From NCBI GenBank assembly GCA_025141675.1, contig CP081161.1:124001-188000 (forward strand): DNA of 64,000 nt, given 5' to 3'. Source of the stretch: Rhodobacteraceae bacterium S2214. GTDB lineage: Bacteria > Pseudomonadota > Alphaproteobacteria > Rhodobacterales > Rhodobacteraceae. The position numbers were made by a program, and so were the translations under genes. The notes beneath the pieces were generated by a model, which was given only the letters and a program-made list of their open reading frames with translations, did no database searches and had not been told where the DNA came from. This document shows positions 9,915-18,849 of the stretch, piece after piece. Positions within the stretch are counted from its first letter, which is position 1, and each line of letters starts with the position of its first letter.

Positions 9915-9957
9915 TGTCACTTACGCATGACAGCGTATATGTAAACTAAACTGGACA
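9915..9957. promoter_or_regulatory. Two tandem PpsR/CrtJ-type operators between crtE and crtD
   Basis: TGT-N12-ACA matches lie at 9915-9932 (TGTCACTTACGCATGACA) and 9940-9957 (TGTAAACTAAACTGGACA), 7 bases apart, in the divergent gap. For crtE a -35-like TTTACA (9945-9940) and a -10-like TAAGTG (9923-9918) overlap the two palindromes, the same layout as at bchC. The sites could repress both crtEF and crtDC. Confidence 0.8.
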
Positions 9958-9996
9958 TATTGCCGCAACGAGTCAACACTCTGGACAGGAGCAGTC

Positions 9997-11502
9997 ATGA
10001 AAACACCATCGGTCATCATCATAGGCGCGGGCATCGGCGGGTTAGCCGCAGCGCTGCGGTTGGCGCACGCGGGCTATGAGGTGACGGTGTTGGAAACCCA
10101 CAGCGGACCGGGCGGGAAAATGCGGACGGTGCCGTCTGCCGCGGGGCCGATTGATGCGGGTCCAACCGTGTTGACGATGAAACATGTGTTCGAAGATCTG
10201 TTCGCGGATGTGGGCGAAACACTAAGCGACCACATCACGTTACAACCACTTGATACCTTGGCGCGCCACTATTGGGACGACGGTCAAACGCTTGACCTGA
10301 TGGCAGATATCGACGCGTCAGCCGAGCAGATCAAACAAGCCTTCGGCATCCGCGCGCGCGAAGAATTTCTGACTTTTTCAGACCGCGCGAGGCGTCTGTT
10401 TTCGGCTTTTGACGCACCGATGATGCAGCATCCATCGCCGCAGTCGATTACTCTTGCGAAATGCGTCTTGCGACAACCGAAACTGGTGGCTGACATGGCC
10501 CCGCACCAGTCGTTGCATACATTGCTGCGCAACTCTTTCAGCGATCCGAAATTGGTGCAGCTCTTTGGCCGGTACGCCACATATGTCGGCGGATCACCGT
10601 TTCAGTCGCCAGCCATTCTTTCGCTGATCTGGCATGCGGAAGCCGCAGGGGTTTGGTCGGTCAAGGGTGGCATGCACCAGATCGCGCAGACAGTCGCGGC
10701 CCTAGCAGAGACGAAAGGCGCGACGTTTCATTACGACACACCAGCATTGCGGATCAGCCAACAAGGCGGAAGGGCCGCTGGCGTCGAGACCCCTACAGGG
10801 CGCATCTGTGCTGACGCTGTCATTTTCAACGGCGATCCCCGCGCTTTGCAAACGGGCCTGCTGGGCGACGCAATCACGTCAGCCGTGCCAGAAGTGTCCG
10901 TCGCACCAAGGAGCCTGTCGGCACATGTTCATACCTTTGCCGCGACCCCGAAAGGCTTACCTTTAGAGCATCACACGGTGTTTTTCGCACAGAAAGAACG
11001 CGCCGAATTTGAAGCCCTATCCGCCGGACGCACACCTGATGATGCGACCCTTTATCTGTGTTCGCAGGACCACCCCGAAACAGGTACGGGCCGTTTTGAG
11101 ATTATTCGCAACGCACGCCCCGATCTGTCGCAATCGCCAAAGGAGATCGCAGAATGTCACGCGCAGACTTTCCAAAGGTTAAAGGCATTTGGCCTCACGT
11201 TCGATCACGCGCCACCAGTGGACGCGCTGACCACGCCACAAGACTTTGCGACGTTGTTTCCCGGCAGTCTGGGGTCCCTTTACGGGCGGTCCCCACACGG
11301 GATGATGGCGGCATTCAAACGTCCGACGGCGCGCACCCAGATCAAGGGGCTGTACCTGTGCGGCGGCGGGGCACATCCGGGGGCGGGGGTGCCGATGGCG
11401 ACGCTCTCAGGGCGGCACGTGGCAGACGCGATCATGACCGACCTTACTTTGACCTCGCGGTTCCGCCAGACGGCTATGCATGGTGGTATGTCGACGGCAT
11501 AA
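9997..11502 (+). CDS. crtD: Hydroxyneurosporene desaturase CrtD
   Basis: CrtD (501 residues) introduces the 3,4 double bond in hydroxyneurosporene and related carotenoids of the spheroidene pathway. The FAD-binding dinucleotide fold VIIIGAGIGGLAAALRLAHAG is N-terminal, followed by PGGKMRT typical of CrtI/CrtD desaturases, and GLYLCGGGAHPGAGVPMA is near the C-terminus. ATG 9997 follows AGGAG at good spacing. Divergent from crtE, it overlaps crtC by up to about 145 bases in another frame. Confidence 0.94.
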   Translation: MKTPSVIIIGAGIGGLAAALRLAHAGYEVTVLETHSGPGGKMRTVPSAAGPIDAGPTVLTMKHVFEDLFADVGETLSDHITLQPLDTLARHYWDDGQTLDLMADIDASAEQIKQAFGIRAREEFLTFSDRARRLFSAFDAPMMQHPSPQSITLAKCVLRQPKLVADMAPHQSLHTLLRNSFSDPKLVQLFGRYATYVGGSPFQSPAILSLIWHAEAAGVWSVKGGMHQIAQTVAALAETKGATFHYDTPALRISQQGGRAAGVETPTGRICADAVIFNGDPRALQTGLLGDAITSAVPEVSVAPRSLSAHVHTFAATPKGLPLEHHTVFFAQKERAEFEALSAGRTPDDATLYLCSQDHPETGTGRFEIIRNARPDLSQSPKEIAECHAQTFQRLKAFGLTFDHAPPVDALTTPQDFATLFPGSLGSLYGRSPHGMMAAFKRPTARTQIKGLYLCGGGAHPGAGVPMATLSGRHVADAIMTDLTLTSRFRQTAMHGGMSTA

Positions 11503-12368
11503 GCGCGTGCGGGACAAAGGCCGTATCCGTCATCGGCTTTATCGGGTCGGTATTTTCGCCGTGGTACAAATGGTCAGGGCGGCGTGACCCCGCGAACCAC
11601 TGCTGCATCAACGTTGCGACCTATGGCAAGGGGGGGCGTTTCACCATGACGGACAGGGGGCGCGACGCGCTGCGCACGTCCGCTGACACGCTGCAAGTTG
11701 GCCCATCAGAGATGCACTGGGATGGTGATAAGCTGATCATTTCGATCAACGAGATCAGCAGCTTACCGCTTGTGTCACGCGTGCGAGGGACAATCACCGT
11801 AACACCCAAAGCGATCACATCGGTCGAATTAGCGCTGACCGAAGATGGCGCACATATCTGGCGGCCATTTGCGCCAGATAGCGACATATCAGTGGCGCTG
11901 GAAGCGGAGGGTTGGCAGTGGGACGGGCACGGGTATTTCGATGCGAACTTCGGGACACGTGCGCTTGAAACAGACTTTTCATTTTGGACATGGGGACGGT
12001 ATCCGACTGCTGCCGGTGCGACCTGTATCTATGATGCACAACGGCGCGATGGCACTGTCATTGATACCGCAATTGCATTTGATCGAACGGGCGCTGCGCA
12101 GTTGATTGACGCACCGCCAGCAGTGCCATTCAAACGGTCACTTTGGCAGGTCAAACGCACAACGCGGGCCGACGTCGGCGTCGTGCCTAAACAAGTGCTG
12201 CCGATGCTAGATGCGCCATTCTATTCGCGGTCCGCCGTTCAAACCCAAATCAATGGCGAAGTCGTCACCGGCGTACACGAAGCGTTGGATTTGGACCGTT
12301 TTAGATCGCCGTTCCTGAAACCGATGTTGGCTTGTCGTGTTCCACGTCGGGCGGGTTGGGCGTGGTGA
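11358..12368 (+). CDS. crtC: Hydroxyneurosporene synthase (carotenoid 1,2-hydratase) CrtC
   Basis: CrtC adds water across the terminal double bond of neurosporene/lycopene. The family signature begins YFDLAVPPDGYAWWYVDGIS and continues GFIGSVFSPWYKW and NHCCINVATYG. The start is unclear. No ATG, TTG or CTG occurs in frame between the GTG at 11358 and the conserved FDLAVPP segment at about 11452, so GTG 11358 (336 residues) is the nearest candidate, deep inside crtD. The roughly 30 extra residues it would add are Gly/Arg-rich and not family-like. A short GC hairpin (12373-12386) follows the stop. Confidence 0.9.
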   Translation: MRRRGTSGGGGADGDALRAARGRRDHDRPYFDLAVPPDGYAWWYVDGISACGTKAVSVIGFIGSVFSPWYKWSGRRDPANHCCINVATYGKGGRFTMTDRGRDALRTSADTLQVGPSEMHWDGDKLIISINEISSLPLVSRVRGTITVTPKAITSVELALTEDGAHIWRPFAPDSDISVALEAEGWQWDGHGYFDANFGTRALETDFSFWTWGRYPTAAGATCIYDAQRRDGTVIDTAIAFDRTGAAQLIDAPPAVPFKRSLWQVKRTTRADVGVVPKQVLPMLDAPFYSRSAVQTQINGEVVTGVHEALDLDRFRSPFLKPMLACRVPRRAGWAW

Positions 12369-12443
12369 AACCTTCCCCGCGGGGAAAACGCCCGTTGCGG
12401 TTACAATGTGTTAACGCCCGAGGGACTGTATGCGGACCGAAAT

Positions 12444-13082
12444 CTAGGTTGCTTCGAGAACGATGATGTCACCGCCTGCCGCCTGCGCGTCTTCTGCATC
12501 ATGAGTGACCATCAAGATCGGCAGCGCCCGCGCCTTGGCCCGCGCGAACACCATCTCGCGCACCTGCGCGCGCAACGCAGTATCCAGCCGAGAGAACGGT
12601 TCATCAAGCAACAACGCACAGGGTTCGGAAAGCAGCATGCGCATCAATGCCACGCGTGCTTTTTGCCCACCTGAAAGCGTCGCGGGATCGCGATCTGCGA
12701 AACCGTCTAGGCCTACTTCTTGCAGCGCTTCATCCACCTTTGCGTTGCGCGCCAATTTGCTGCCGCCGGACGGTAATCCGAACGACAAATTCGCCCCGAC
12801 AGAAAGATGTGGGAACAGCAAATCGTCTTGGAACAAAATACCGACGCGCCGCAGATGCGGTGGCGTTGCGGTGATATCTTTGCCGTTCAAAATGACCGCT
12901 CCGGTTGATTTAAAACCAGATGCCAGCGTACCGGTCACAAAAGCAAGCAACGTCGATTTTCCGACGCCAGAAGGACCCATGATCGTCAAAACTTCGCCTG
13001 GTGCGATGTGCCGCGACACGCCGACCAAGGGTTTGTTGTCCTTGTAGATCTGCACGTCCGACAGCGTCAAACCTTTATCCAT
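12444..13082 (-). CDS. ynjD: ABC transporter ATP-binding protein, YnjD type
   Basis: This 212-residue ATPase has a Walker A GPSGVGKST (about 36-44), signature LSGGQKARVAL and Walker B ALLLDEPFSRLD. It is closest in type to E. coli YnjD and related to the thiamine-family ThiQ. With the fused permease YnjC and binding protein YnjB it forms an importer whose substrate is unknown in E. coli too. Its ATG overlaps the ynjC stop by eight bases. It ends 75 bases from crtC, convergently. Confidence 0.85.
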   Translation of the reverse strand: MDKGLTLSDVQIYKDNKPLVGVSRHIAPGEVLTIMGPSGVGKSTLLAFVTGTLASGFKSTGAVILNGKDITATPPHLRRVGILFQDDLLFPHLSVGANLSFGLPSGGSKLARNAKVDEALQEVGLDGFADRDPATLSGGQKARVALMRMLLSEPCALLLDEPFSRLDTALRAQVREMVFARAKARALPILMVTHDAEDAQAAGGDIIVLEAT

Positions 13083-14769
13083 GTCGTAATCCTTTTCGGT
13101 TCCGCCACACCAATGTCGGGATCAAAAGCGCCAATGCAAAAGGTACCAGTGCCGCACCTGTTTGCATCAATCCGTATGCCCCGATTGCACGCCGATCGCC
13201 CCCCGATGCAAGCGCCAGCGCTTCGGTCGTGAGTGTTGCAACACGCCCGCCGCCGATCAGCAATGTTGCCAGATATTGCCCCACTGACACCGCGATCCCG
13301 ACTGCCATTGCCGTCAATATCGGGCGCAAAAGCATCGGTAGTCTGATCCGCCACAGAATACGGTCCGGACTGCTTCCCAAGGCTGCTGCGATGGTACCCA
13401 TGCGTGGATCCCACGCGCGGAATGGATCAGCTAACGATAAGAAAACGTAGGGCAAAACAAAGATCAGGTGTGCCGCGATCACCGGCCAACGCCCGACGCT
13501 GGCCCCCACATTGAGGAACAATGTTTGCAGCCCCGGCAGGAAGGCGATTTGCGGAATGAGGAGCGGTAGATATAGCAGCCATGTGCCGATTTTGCCGAAC
13601 TTGAGATTGTAACGGCATTCGGCCTCAAGACAGCCAATGGTGAGCGTGATGGCGATGAATGTCGTCGTGATTGCGATGATCGCCGTTTCGATCAGCGCGT
13701 CGGTTGTCCCCGGTCCATGTCGCATCCATGAACGCAACGTGAAGGTATCGGGAAGCGCGTTTGGAAAGCTCCATTGTGCGGCGAAAGACCATGTTGCGAG
13801 GATCGTAATGCCGAGTAGGATCATGAGGGCGGATGTCGTGCCTAGCACCATCGCGATGCCGCTGATCACGCGGTCTGCGCGACCGCGACCGCCCGCTGCG
13901 ATCCAACGCCTGCCCAGTGCCGCTACCACCTTTTCACCGCACCACCAAAAGGCGAGCACGCCGATGACAAGACCAAGTTGCACAAGCGCGGCCGCGGCGG
14001 CCTGAAGACGCATGGCAAGGTCAGGGTCGGACATCCATTTGACGATTTGGACGGATAGCGTGGGCGGCGTATTCGGCCCCAAGATCACCGCGACATCCAC
14101 GACGGACATTGCGTAGGCCAACACGACGTAGATCGGTAATTTGATTTGTGCATAGACCCGTGGGAACACCGTTTTCAGCCATCCGGTCATGCGGCTGTAC
14201 CCCAAGGCCTGTGCGATGGTCACGGACCGCGCGGCGTCAGCTTGGCCCAGCGCCGCGAGGGTCATAAGCAACAGGAATGGCACCTCTTTTGTGATCATGC
14301 CGAGCGTCAGGGCCAGCCCCCATTCATCTTGCACGATCAATAGGTCGGGTGGGCGGTCCCAGCCTGTGAGCCAAGGCGAAAACAGACGCGCGATCCAGCC
14401 TGATGGCGCAATGAGAAACGCGAGACCGAAGGCCGCTGCCGCATGGGGCACGGAAAGAAGCGGTGACAGTAGACGTTCGAGCGCGCGGAAGGCCGGTGTG
14501 CCGGACCAACCTGCGGTGATGAGCATAACAATCAACAGCGATATCGCAGTTGCCAGCAGACCTGTCGTCACCGATAGCCGCGCGGCGTCTGCCAAGCCCG
14601 GCCAATCGAACAGGGCGCGGAACGCATTCAGGTTTGGACCCGTTTCACCTGCCGCTGGCAAGTGTCCGAATGCCGGTAAAACAGTTCCGTACAGACCCGC
14701 CAAAACCGGCCCAAGCATCGCCAATAGCGTCAGCGCGGGCAGGATTGGTAGAAAACGGCGGGACTTCAT
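13075..14769 (-). CDS. ynjC: ABC transporter permease, YnjC type (two fused permease domains)
   Basis: This 564-residue protein has about twelve hydrophobic segments arranged as two binding-protein-dependent permease domains in one chain, as in ThiP and YnjC. Permease coupling-loop motifs occur in both halves (EAQALGYSRM-like near residue 190, AALGSSPDRILW near 475). The start at ATG 14769 gives a typical positively charged end followed by a membrane helix. It sits between ynjB and ynjD in one minus-strand operon. Confidence 0.85.
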   Translation of the reverse strand: MKSRRFLPILPALTLLAMLGPVLAGLYGTVLPAFGHLPAAGETGPNLNAFRALFDWPGLADAARLSVTTGLLATAISLLIVMLITAGWSGTPAFRALERLLSPLLSVPHAAAAFGLAFLIAPSGWIARLFSPWLTGWDRPPDLLIVQDEWGLALTLGMITKEVPFLLLMTLAALGQADAARSVTIAQALGYSRMTGWLKTVFPRVYAQIKLPIYVVLAYAMSVVDVAVILGPNTPPTLSVQIVKWMSDPDLAMRLQAAAAALVQLGLVIGVLAFWWCGEKVVAALGRRWIAAGGRGRADRVISGIAMVLGTTSALMILLGITILATWSFAAQWSFPNALPDTFTLRSWMRHGPGTTDALIETAIIAITTTFIAITLTIGCLEAECRYNLKFGKIGTWLLYLPLLIPQIAFLPGLQTLFLNVGASVGRWPVIAAHLIFVLPYVFLSLADPFRAWDPRMGTIAAALGSSPDRILWRIRLPMLLRPILTAMAVGIAVSVGQYLATLLIGGGRVATLTTEALALASGGDRRAIGAYGLMQTGAALVPFALALLIPTLVWRNRKGLRHG

Positions 14770-14790
14770 TTATGTAGCCCCGCCAATAGC

Positions 14791-15987
14791 TTATTGCGCA
14801 ACGCCGTAGCGGCCTGCCCAGTCGTCTGCGATGCGTGTCATCCAGCTTGGGTGTGGTTCTGCGACAGCCGTACCTAGTTCGGCAGGCGACAGTGTCGCAA
14901 CGCCCAGTTCAATCGCGTCGAACAGCGCTCGGTCATCTGCGTCCAGTGCATCCATGTTCAGAACGGTGCCGTAGCCAAGCAGATCAGGGTTTTGCGCGCG
15001 CGCCTGTGCCTCTGGTGACATGATGAAGTTCGCCACAACCATGGACGCGGCTTTGGACCCTGAATTGTAAGGGATCGCGACGAAGGATGCGTTGCCGATT
15101 GTCCCTTTTTCCAAGACGAATGTCCGCACCGTATCAGGCAATTCGAAGTTCGCGATTGCAGCAGATGCCGCCCCTGGAGAGAACGAAATCGACAGATCAA
15201 TTTCGCCATCTGCGATCATCGGGAACATCGCGGTGCCTGTTGGCGGATATGCACGTCCTTCGCGCCACAGATTTGGCGTCAGTTCATCAAGATACGCCCA
15301 AAGCGGTGCAGTGACGTCATCGTAGGTTTCGTCAGTTGCCGCGACCTGCAGAACGGACGGGTCAGGCAGGATATCAACCAGAACCTGCTTGAGGAACGTC
15401 GTGCCAAGGAAATCAGGTGGCTGTGGGTAGGTGAAACGACCGGGGTTTGCTTTGGTCCATTCCAGAATGTCGTTCATGGATGCCAAAGGTGCGTCAATGT
15501 CTGCCGTGTCGTAGTCGAACACCACCTGCGCCATCGCCCATGGGCTTTCGTAACCATCTGTTGGCACTGTGAAATCTGTCTGGACAGTCTTACCGTCGAC
15601 ATCGACAAAAGCCCAATTCGGAAGTTGTTCTGCGTATGGGCCGAACAGCAGGTCCGCGTCCTTCATCGCCGCGAAGTTTGCGCCGTTAATCCAGATCATG
15701 TCGACCGCACCGTCGTCGTTTTCGCCCGCTTGCTTTTCAGACAGGACGCGGGTCACGGCATCAGCCGTGTCCGTCAGTTTGACGTGTTCGAGCGTGACGC
15801 CGTAATCCTCGGACACACGTTCACCGACCCATGCGATGAAATCATTGGTGTTGGTCGATCCACCCCACGCGTTCCAATAGACGGTTTGCCCATCAGCTTC
15901 GGCAATGACCGCATCCCAATCAGCGGGATCAACGTCAGCGTAGGCCGCGAAGGGCGTCAAAGCTGCAAGAACGGCAAGGTATTTCAT
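14791..15987 (-). CDS. ynjB: ABC transporter substrate-binding protein, YnjB type
   Basis: This 398-residue periplasmic binding protein has a cleavable signal peptide (MKYLAVLAALTPFAAYADVD). The mature start WDAVIAEADGQTVYWNAWGGS resembles YnjB and the wider thiamine/iron-type binding-protein family. It should capture the solute for YnjCD. It begins three bases after the ynjF stop and ends 21 bases before ynjC, so the four genes look co-transcribed. The ligand cannot be deduced from sequence. Confidence 0.85.
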   Translation of the reverse strand: MKYLAVLAALTPFAAYADVDPADWDAVIAEADGQTVYWNAWGGSTNTNDFIAWVGERVSEDYGVTLEHVKLTDTADAVTRVLSEKQAGENDDGAVDMIWINGANFAAMKDADLLFGPYAEQLPNWAFVDVDGKTVQTDFTVPTDGYESPWAMAQVVFDYDTADIDAPLASMNDILEWTKANPGRFTYPQPPDFLGTTFLKQVLVDILPDPSVLQVAATDETYDDVTAPLWAYLDELTPNLWREGRAYPPTGTAMFPMIADGEIDLSISFSPGAASAAIANFELPDTVRTFVLEKGTIGNASFVAIPYNSGSKAASMVVANFIMSPEAQARAQNPDLLGYGTVLNMDALDADDRALFDAIELGVATLSPAELGTAVAEPHPSWMTRIADDWAGRYGVAQ

Positions 15988-15990
15988 AGT

Positions 15991-16620
15991 TTAGTCCTCA
16001 TGGTGAGTGGTCGTCGTCGAAAAGGTCCGGTGGGCCCCATAGATGCGCAGGATTCCAGTTGCAAAGCAAGCTGTCCCAAAGAGGTAGGCCATTGGCACGA
16101 ACCATGCAGGCAGCAGGCAAAGGAGCACGAAGAAGACAATCGTTTCCGTGCCTTCCAGAATGCCATTGGAGTAATAGAGCGATTTTTCGCCCTGCGCCCG
16201 TGTCGTCATGTCATGCTTTTCCGCGAGGATCGCGAAGCCAAGGAAGGACGTTCCATTGAAGTAGAACGACGTCAGCAGAAACGCACCGGCCAGCCCGTTT
16301 GATTGGGGGTCCATCACGACAAATGCCAGCGGGATCATCCCGTAGAACAGAAAATCTGCAGCAATATCAAGGTATCCGCCGAAGTCCGTTTTCTGTGTCG
16401 CACGTGCGACCGCGCCGTCCAACCCGTCAGCAATCCGACTGATCAGAAGCGGCACTACCGCAAGACCCGGTAGGCCGCAGCAGATCATTAGGGCCGCAAT
16501 CAGACCGATCCCGAGACCTGCAAGCGTCACGCCATTTGCAGTCGCGCCGCGCGCGGCAAGCGACCGCCCGAAGGCGTTCAGTGGTGGATCAATTAAAGTG
16601 CGAACGCGGCCATCTATCAT
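15991..16620 (-). CDS. ynjF: CDP-alcohol phosphatidyltransferase family membrane protein, YnjF type
   Basis: This 209-residue membrane enzyme contains the CDP-alcohol phosphotransferase motif as RIADGLDGAVARATQKTDFG followed by GYLDIAADFL, with all expected aspartates. Such enzymes transfer a phospho-group from a CDP-linked donor to an alcohol; the acceptor here is unknown. The start MIDGRVRTLIDP at 16620 is preferred over a start 20 codons upstream, since similarity begins there. As in E. coli ynjBCDEF, this gene accompanies the ABC transporter, but the rhodanese YnjE is missing. Confidence 0.82.
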   Translation of the reverse strand: MIDGRVRTLIDPPLNAFGRSLAARGATANGVTLAGLGIGLIAALMICCGLPGLAVVPLLISRIADGLDGAVARATQKTDFGGYLDIAADFLFYGMIPLAFVVMDPQSNGLAGAFLLTSFYFNGTSFLGFAILAEKHDMTTRAQGEKSLYYSNGILEGTETIVFFVLLCLLPAWFVPMAYLFGTACFATGILRIYGAHRTFSTTTTHHED

Positions 16621-16694
16621 GCCGCTGTTCTGACCTATCCCCCCTATCCGCGCAACTGAACTGACGGAATTGTGAGACAACTGTTAGTGGCGGG

Positions 16695-18686
16695 TTATGC
16701 CGTATCGGCGATCCGCGGTCGCCCTTGCGCCGTAACTTTGATGGTTGCCTCAAGGAACATGGGCTGCCCTTCGATGGTGGCTTCTTTGATGTCCCGGCTG
16801 ATGGTGAACCTGATGTCTTCGACACCGGCGGCTTTTGCTTTGTCGGTCGCTGTCGATTTTAGCTGTGCTTCAAGTGCTGTCATCGCAGCGGTTTGGTCCG
16901 TGAAACTTTGCCCAAGCGTCGCAAAGTGTTCTACCCCGTTGCTGGTGACCGTGCCCGTTTCATGCATCGCGACCTGCCCTACAACCGCACCGATGGCGTT
17001 CGCCACGCCTGCGTGTTCCGGCAGGATCATGCGCGTGTTCAACCTGTCCCCGACCGCCCCGTAATAGGACGACGCCGACGCCCCAAGGCCAATGACGGGC
17101 ACGCCTAGCTTCACGGTCGTCTCGATAACCCCGCGGTGTTGATCGAGCCCGGCTTTGGTCAACACGTGCTGGCTCAGGTCAGCGGGGTCCATGTCCCAAT
17201 TGCGGTGGTCCTCGGCAAAAGCCGCCTCGAGTAGGCAATCGACAGTTTGCGCTGTCAGTTGATCGACAATCATCTGCGCCAAGTGCTGCGCATCAGGTGC
17301 GATCTTGTCACCGCTGCCGCTGCGTTTGCGCGCAAACAGGATCAGCGCCTTTTCGGCGGCGTCAGCATCCCACGTCGCAACGCGCCCAAGGACATGTGCC
17401 GCGTCAGACGGCGTCACCCCAGCCAGCATCACAAGACCGCGCCCAACAAGGCGCATCAACGCAGGGCTTTCCATCCGCGTCGTCACGGCCTCTCCGAAAC
17501 GTACAGGTCCTTGCCGCAGCCGTTCTGCAACGATGGTTTCGCGCGGGTCCAATCCTTGCGGAAACGTCGCCCAAAGCGGGATCACAATCTGACCACCGTC
17601 GACCGCCGGACGGTCCACACTTAACGCCTGATCAAGCGCGAGATGCACGATGTCGGGGTAATGGGTGGCGGCAAGTGCGATAGGCATCAAACGACGCGGC
17701 CCAAGCCGCAGCCCAGCCTGCAAACCTTCGACGACATGGACTTCGCTGTCGCCACCCAGCCCGCTTGTGCGCATCGCCACCGCTTCGACCATCGTGCGAA
17801 ACGGACCGACGCGCGCGCCCTGCGGGTCAATTTGCGGGCGTCCGTCGCGCAACAGGCAAACGTCTGTCGTCGTCCCACCAATATCGCTAACCAAAGCGTT
17901 CTGTTCGCCAGTCAGCCAAGCGGCCCCCGCGATCGACGCGGCAGGCCCACTTAGGATCGTTTCAATCGGTTTTTCGCGCGCCACGTCAGCAGACACTAAC
18001 GCCCCGTCGCCCCGCACAACCATCAGCCGCGCATTGATCCCGCGTCCGGCCAAGTGCGTTTCACAAGCTGTGATCAACCCATCGATCATCCCGATGAGGC
18101 GGGCGTTCAGCAAAGCGGTCAGGGCACGTTTCGGTCCGCCCAGCGCTTGGGACAGTTCATGCGAACAGGTCACAGGCAGACCCGTTGCGCGGCGAAGGGT
18201 GTCACGCGCGATGATTTCATGTTCAGGATTGCGGGTGGCAAAACTAGCGGCAACAGCGAAACCCGTCAGTCCATCCGGTAAATCCGCGATGGCAGCCGCG
18301 ACATCATCCTCGGTCAAGTCATGCAGCGGCGCACCGGCGTGGGAATGCCCACCCGCCAAAAACACAACTGGATCACCGCGCAACGCGTCATTCAGACCAG
18401 CGCGGTTCAGCTCTGCCTCTTCAAAACCGATCAGGATCAGCGCAACCCGCCCACCTTGTCCTTCAACCAGCGCATTCGTGGCAAGTGTCGTGGACAGCGA
18501 CACCATAGCGATGTCCGCCGGATCAATCGTATCCAGCACCGCATCCATCGCGGCCCCAACGCCCAAGGACAAATCGGGGCGCGTGGTCAGCGATTTCGCG
18601 GTCGCGAAGATCGCGTCAGCGGCTTCATCCAAGATGACCGCATCGGTATATGTCCCGCCAGTATCGACGCCGAGTAGATAAGCCAT
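16695..18686 (-). CDS. Hydantoinase/oxoprolinase family protein, A-type subunit
   Basis: This 663-residue ATP-dependent amidohydrolase subunit has the N-terminal hydantoinase/oxoprolinase domain starting GVDTGGTYTDAVI (residues 6-18). A second ASKHA-type phosphate loop, SDIGGTTTDVCLL, is at about 267-279, and a C-terminal acetone-carboxylase-like tail follows. ATG 18686 follows AGGAGAG. Known HyuA proteins act with HyuB on hydantoins or oxoproline; no hyuB is seen nearby, so the protein may be active alone. It neighbours the pyrimidine operon but is separated from it by a terminator. Confidence 0.85.
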   Translation of the reverse strand: MAYLLGVDTGGTYTDAVILDEAADAIFATAKSLTTRPDLSLGVGAAMDAVLDTIDPADIAMVSLSTTLATNALVEGQGGRVALILIGFEEAELNRAGLNDALRGDPVVFLAGGHSHAGAPLHDLTEDDVAAAIADLPDGLTGFAVAASFATRNPEHEIIARDTLRRATGLPVTCSHELSQALGGPKRALTALLNARLIGMIDGLITACETHLAGRGINARLMVVRGDGALVSADVAREKPIETILSGPAASIAGAAWLTGEQNALVSDIGGTTTDVCLLRDGRPQIDPQGARVGPFRTMVEAVAMRTSGLGGDSEVHVVEGLQAGLRLGPRRLMPIALAATHYPDIVHLALDQALSVDRPAVDGGQIVIPLWATFPQGLDPRETIVAERLRQGPVRFGEAVTTRMESPALMRLVGRGLVMLAGVTPSDAAHVLGRVATWDADAAEKALILFARKRSGSGDKIAPDAQHLAQMIVDQLTAQTVDCLLEAAFAEDHRNWDMDPADLSQHVLTKAGLDQHRGVIETTVKLGVPVIGLGASASSYYGAVGDRLNTRMILPEHAGVANAIGAVVGQVAMHETGTVTSNGVEHFATLGQSFTDQTAAMTALEAQLKSTATDKAKAAGVEDIRFTISRDIKEATIEGQPMFLEATIKVTAQGRPRIADTA

Positions 18687-18797
18687 ATGCTCTCCTTTGC
18701 GCCAGATAGGCCGCAATCGCAAAGGCTTGCCAGTCCAAATGCGACATCTGGTTTCTTTGGGTCTTTCCAAATCCCCGCCAGAGGCTCCCGCACAAAC

Positions 18798-18826
18798 AAA
18801 AAACGCCCCGGCCCGAAGACCGAGGC
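18798..18826 (-). terminator. Rho-independent terminator after the pyrimidine transport operon
   Basis: On the minus strand a GC-rich stem (CGCCTCGG with CCGGGGCG, one mismatch) is followed by TTTTTTG. It lies 24 bases after the stop of the substrate-binding protein gene and closes the long minus-strand operon that begins at hydC. Confidence 0.75.
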
Positions 18827-18849
18827 GCATCATTTCAACGAAAACCTGC

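Noticed and set aside
11434..11502. Frameshift to restore an ATG start for crtC
   Set aside because: Adding one base near 11443 would give a good CrtC N-terminus but would fuse crtC to crtD and delete the conserved crtD end, so a simple frameshift is not favoured.
17665..18681. 338-codon plus-strand frame
   Set aside because: Antisense to the hydantoinase gene, Ser/Arg/Pro-rich with no family-like segment.
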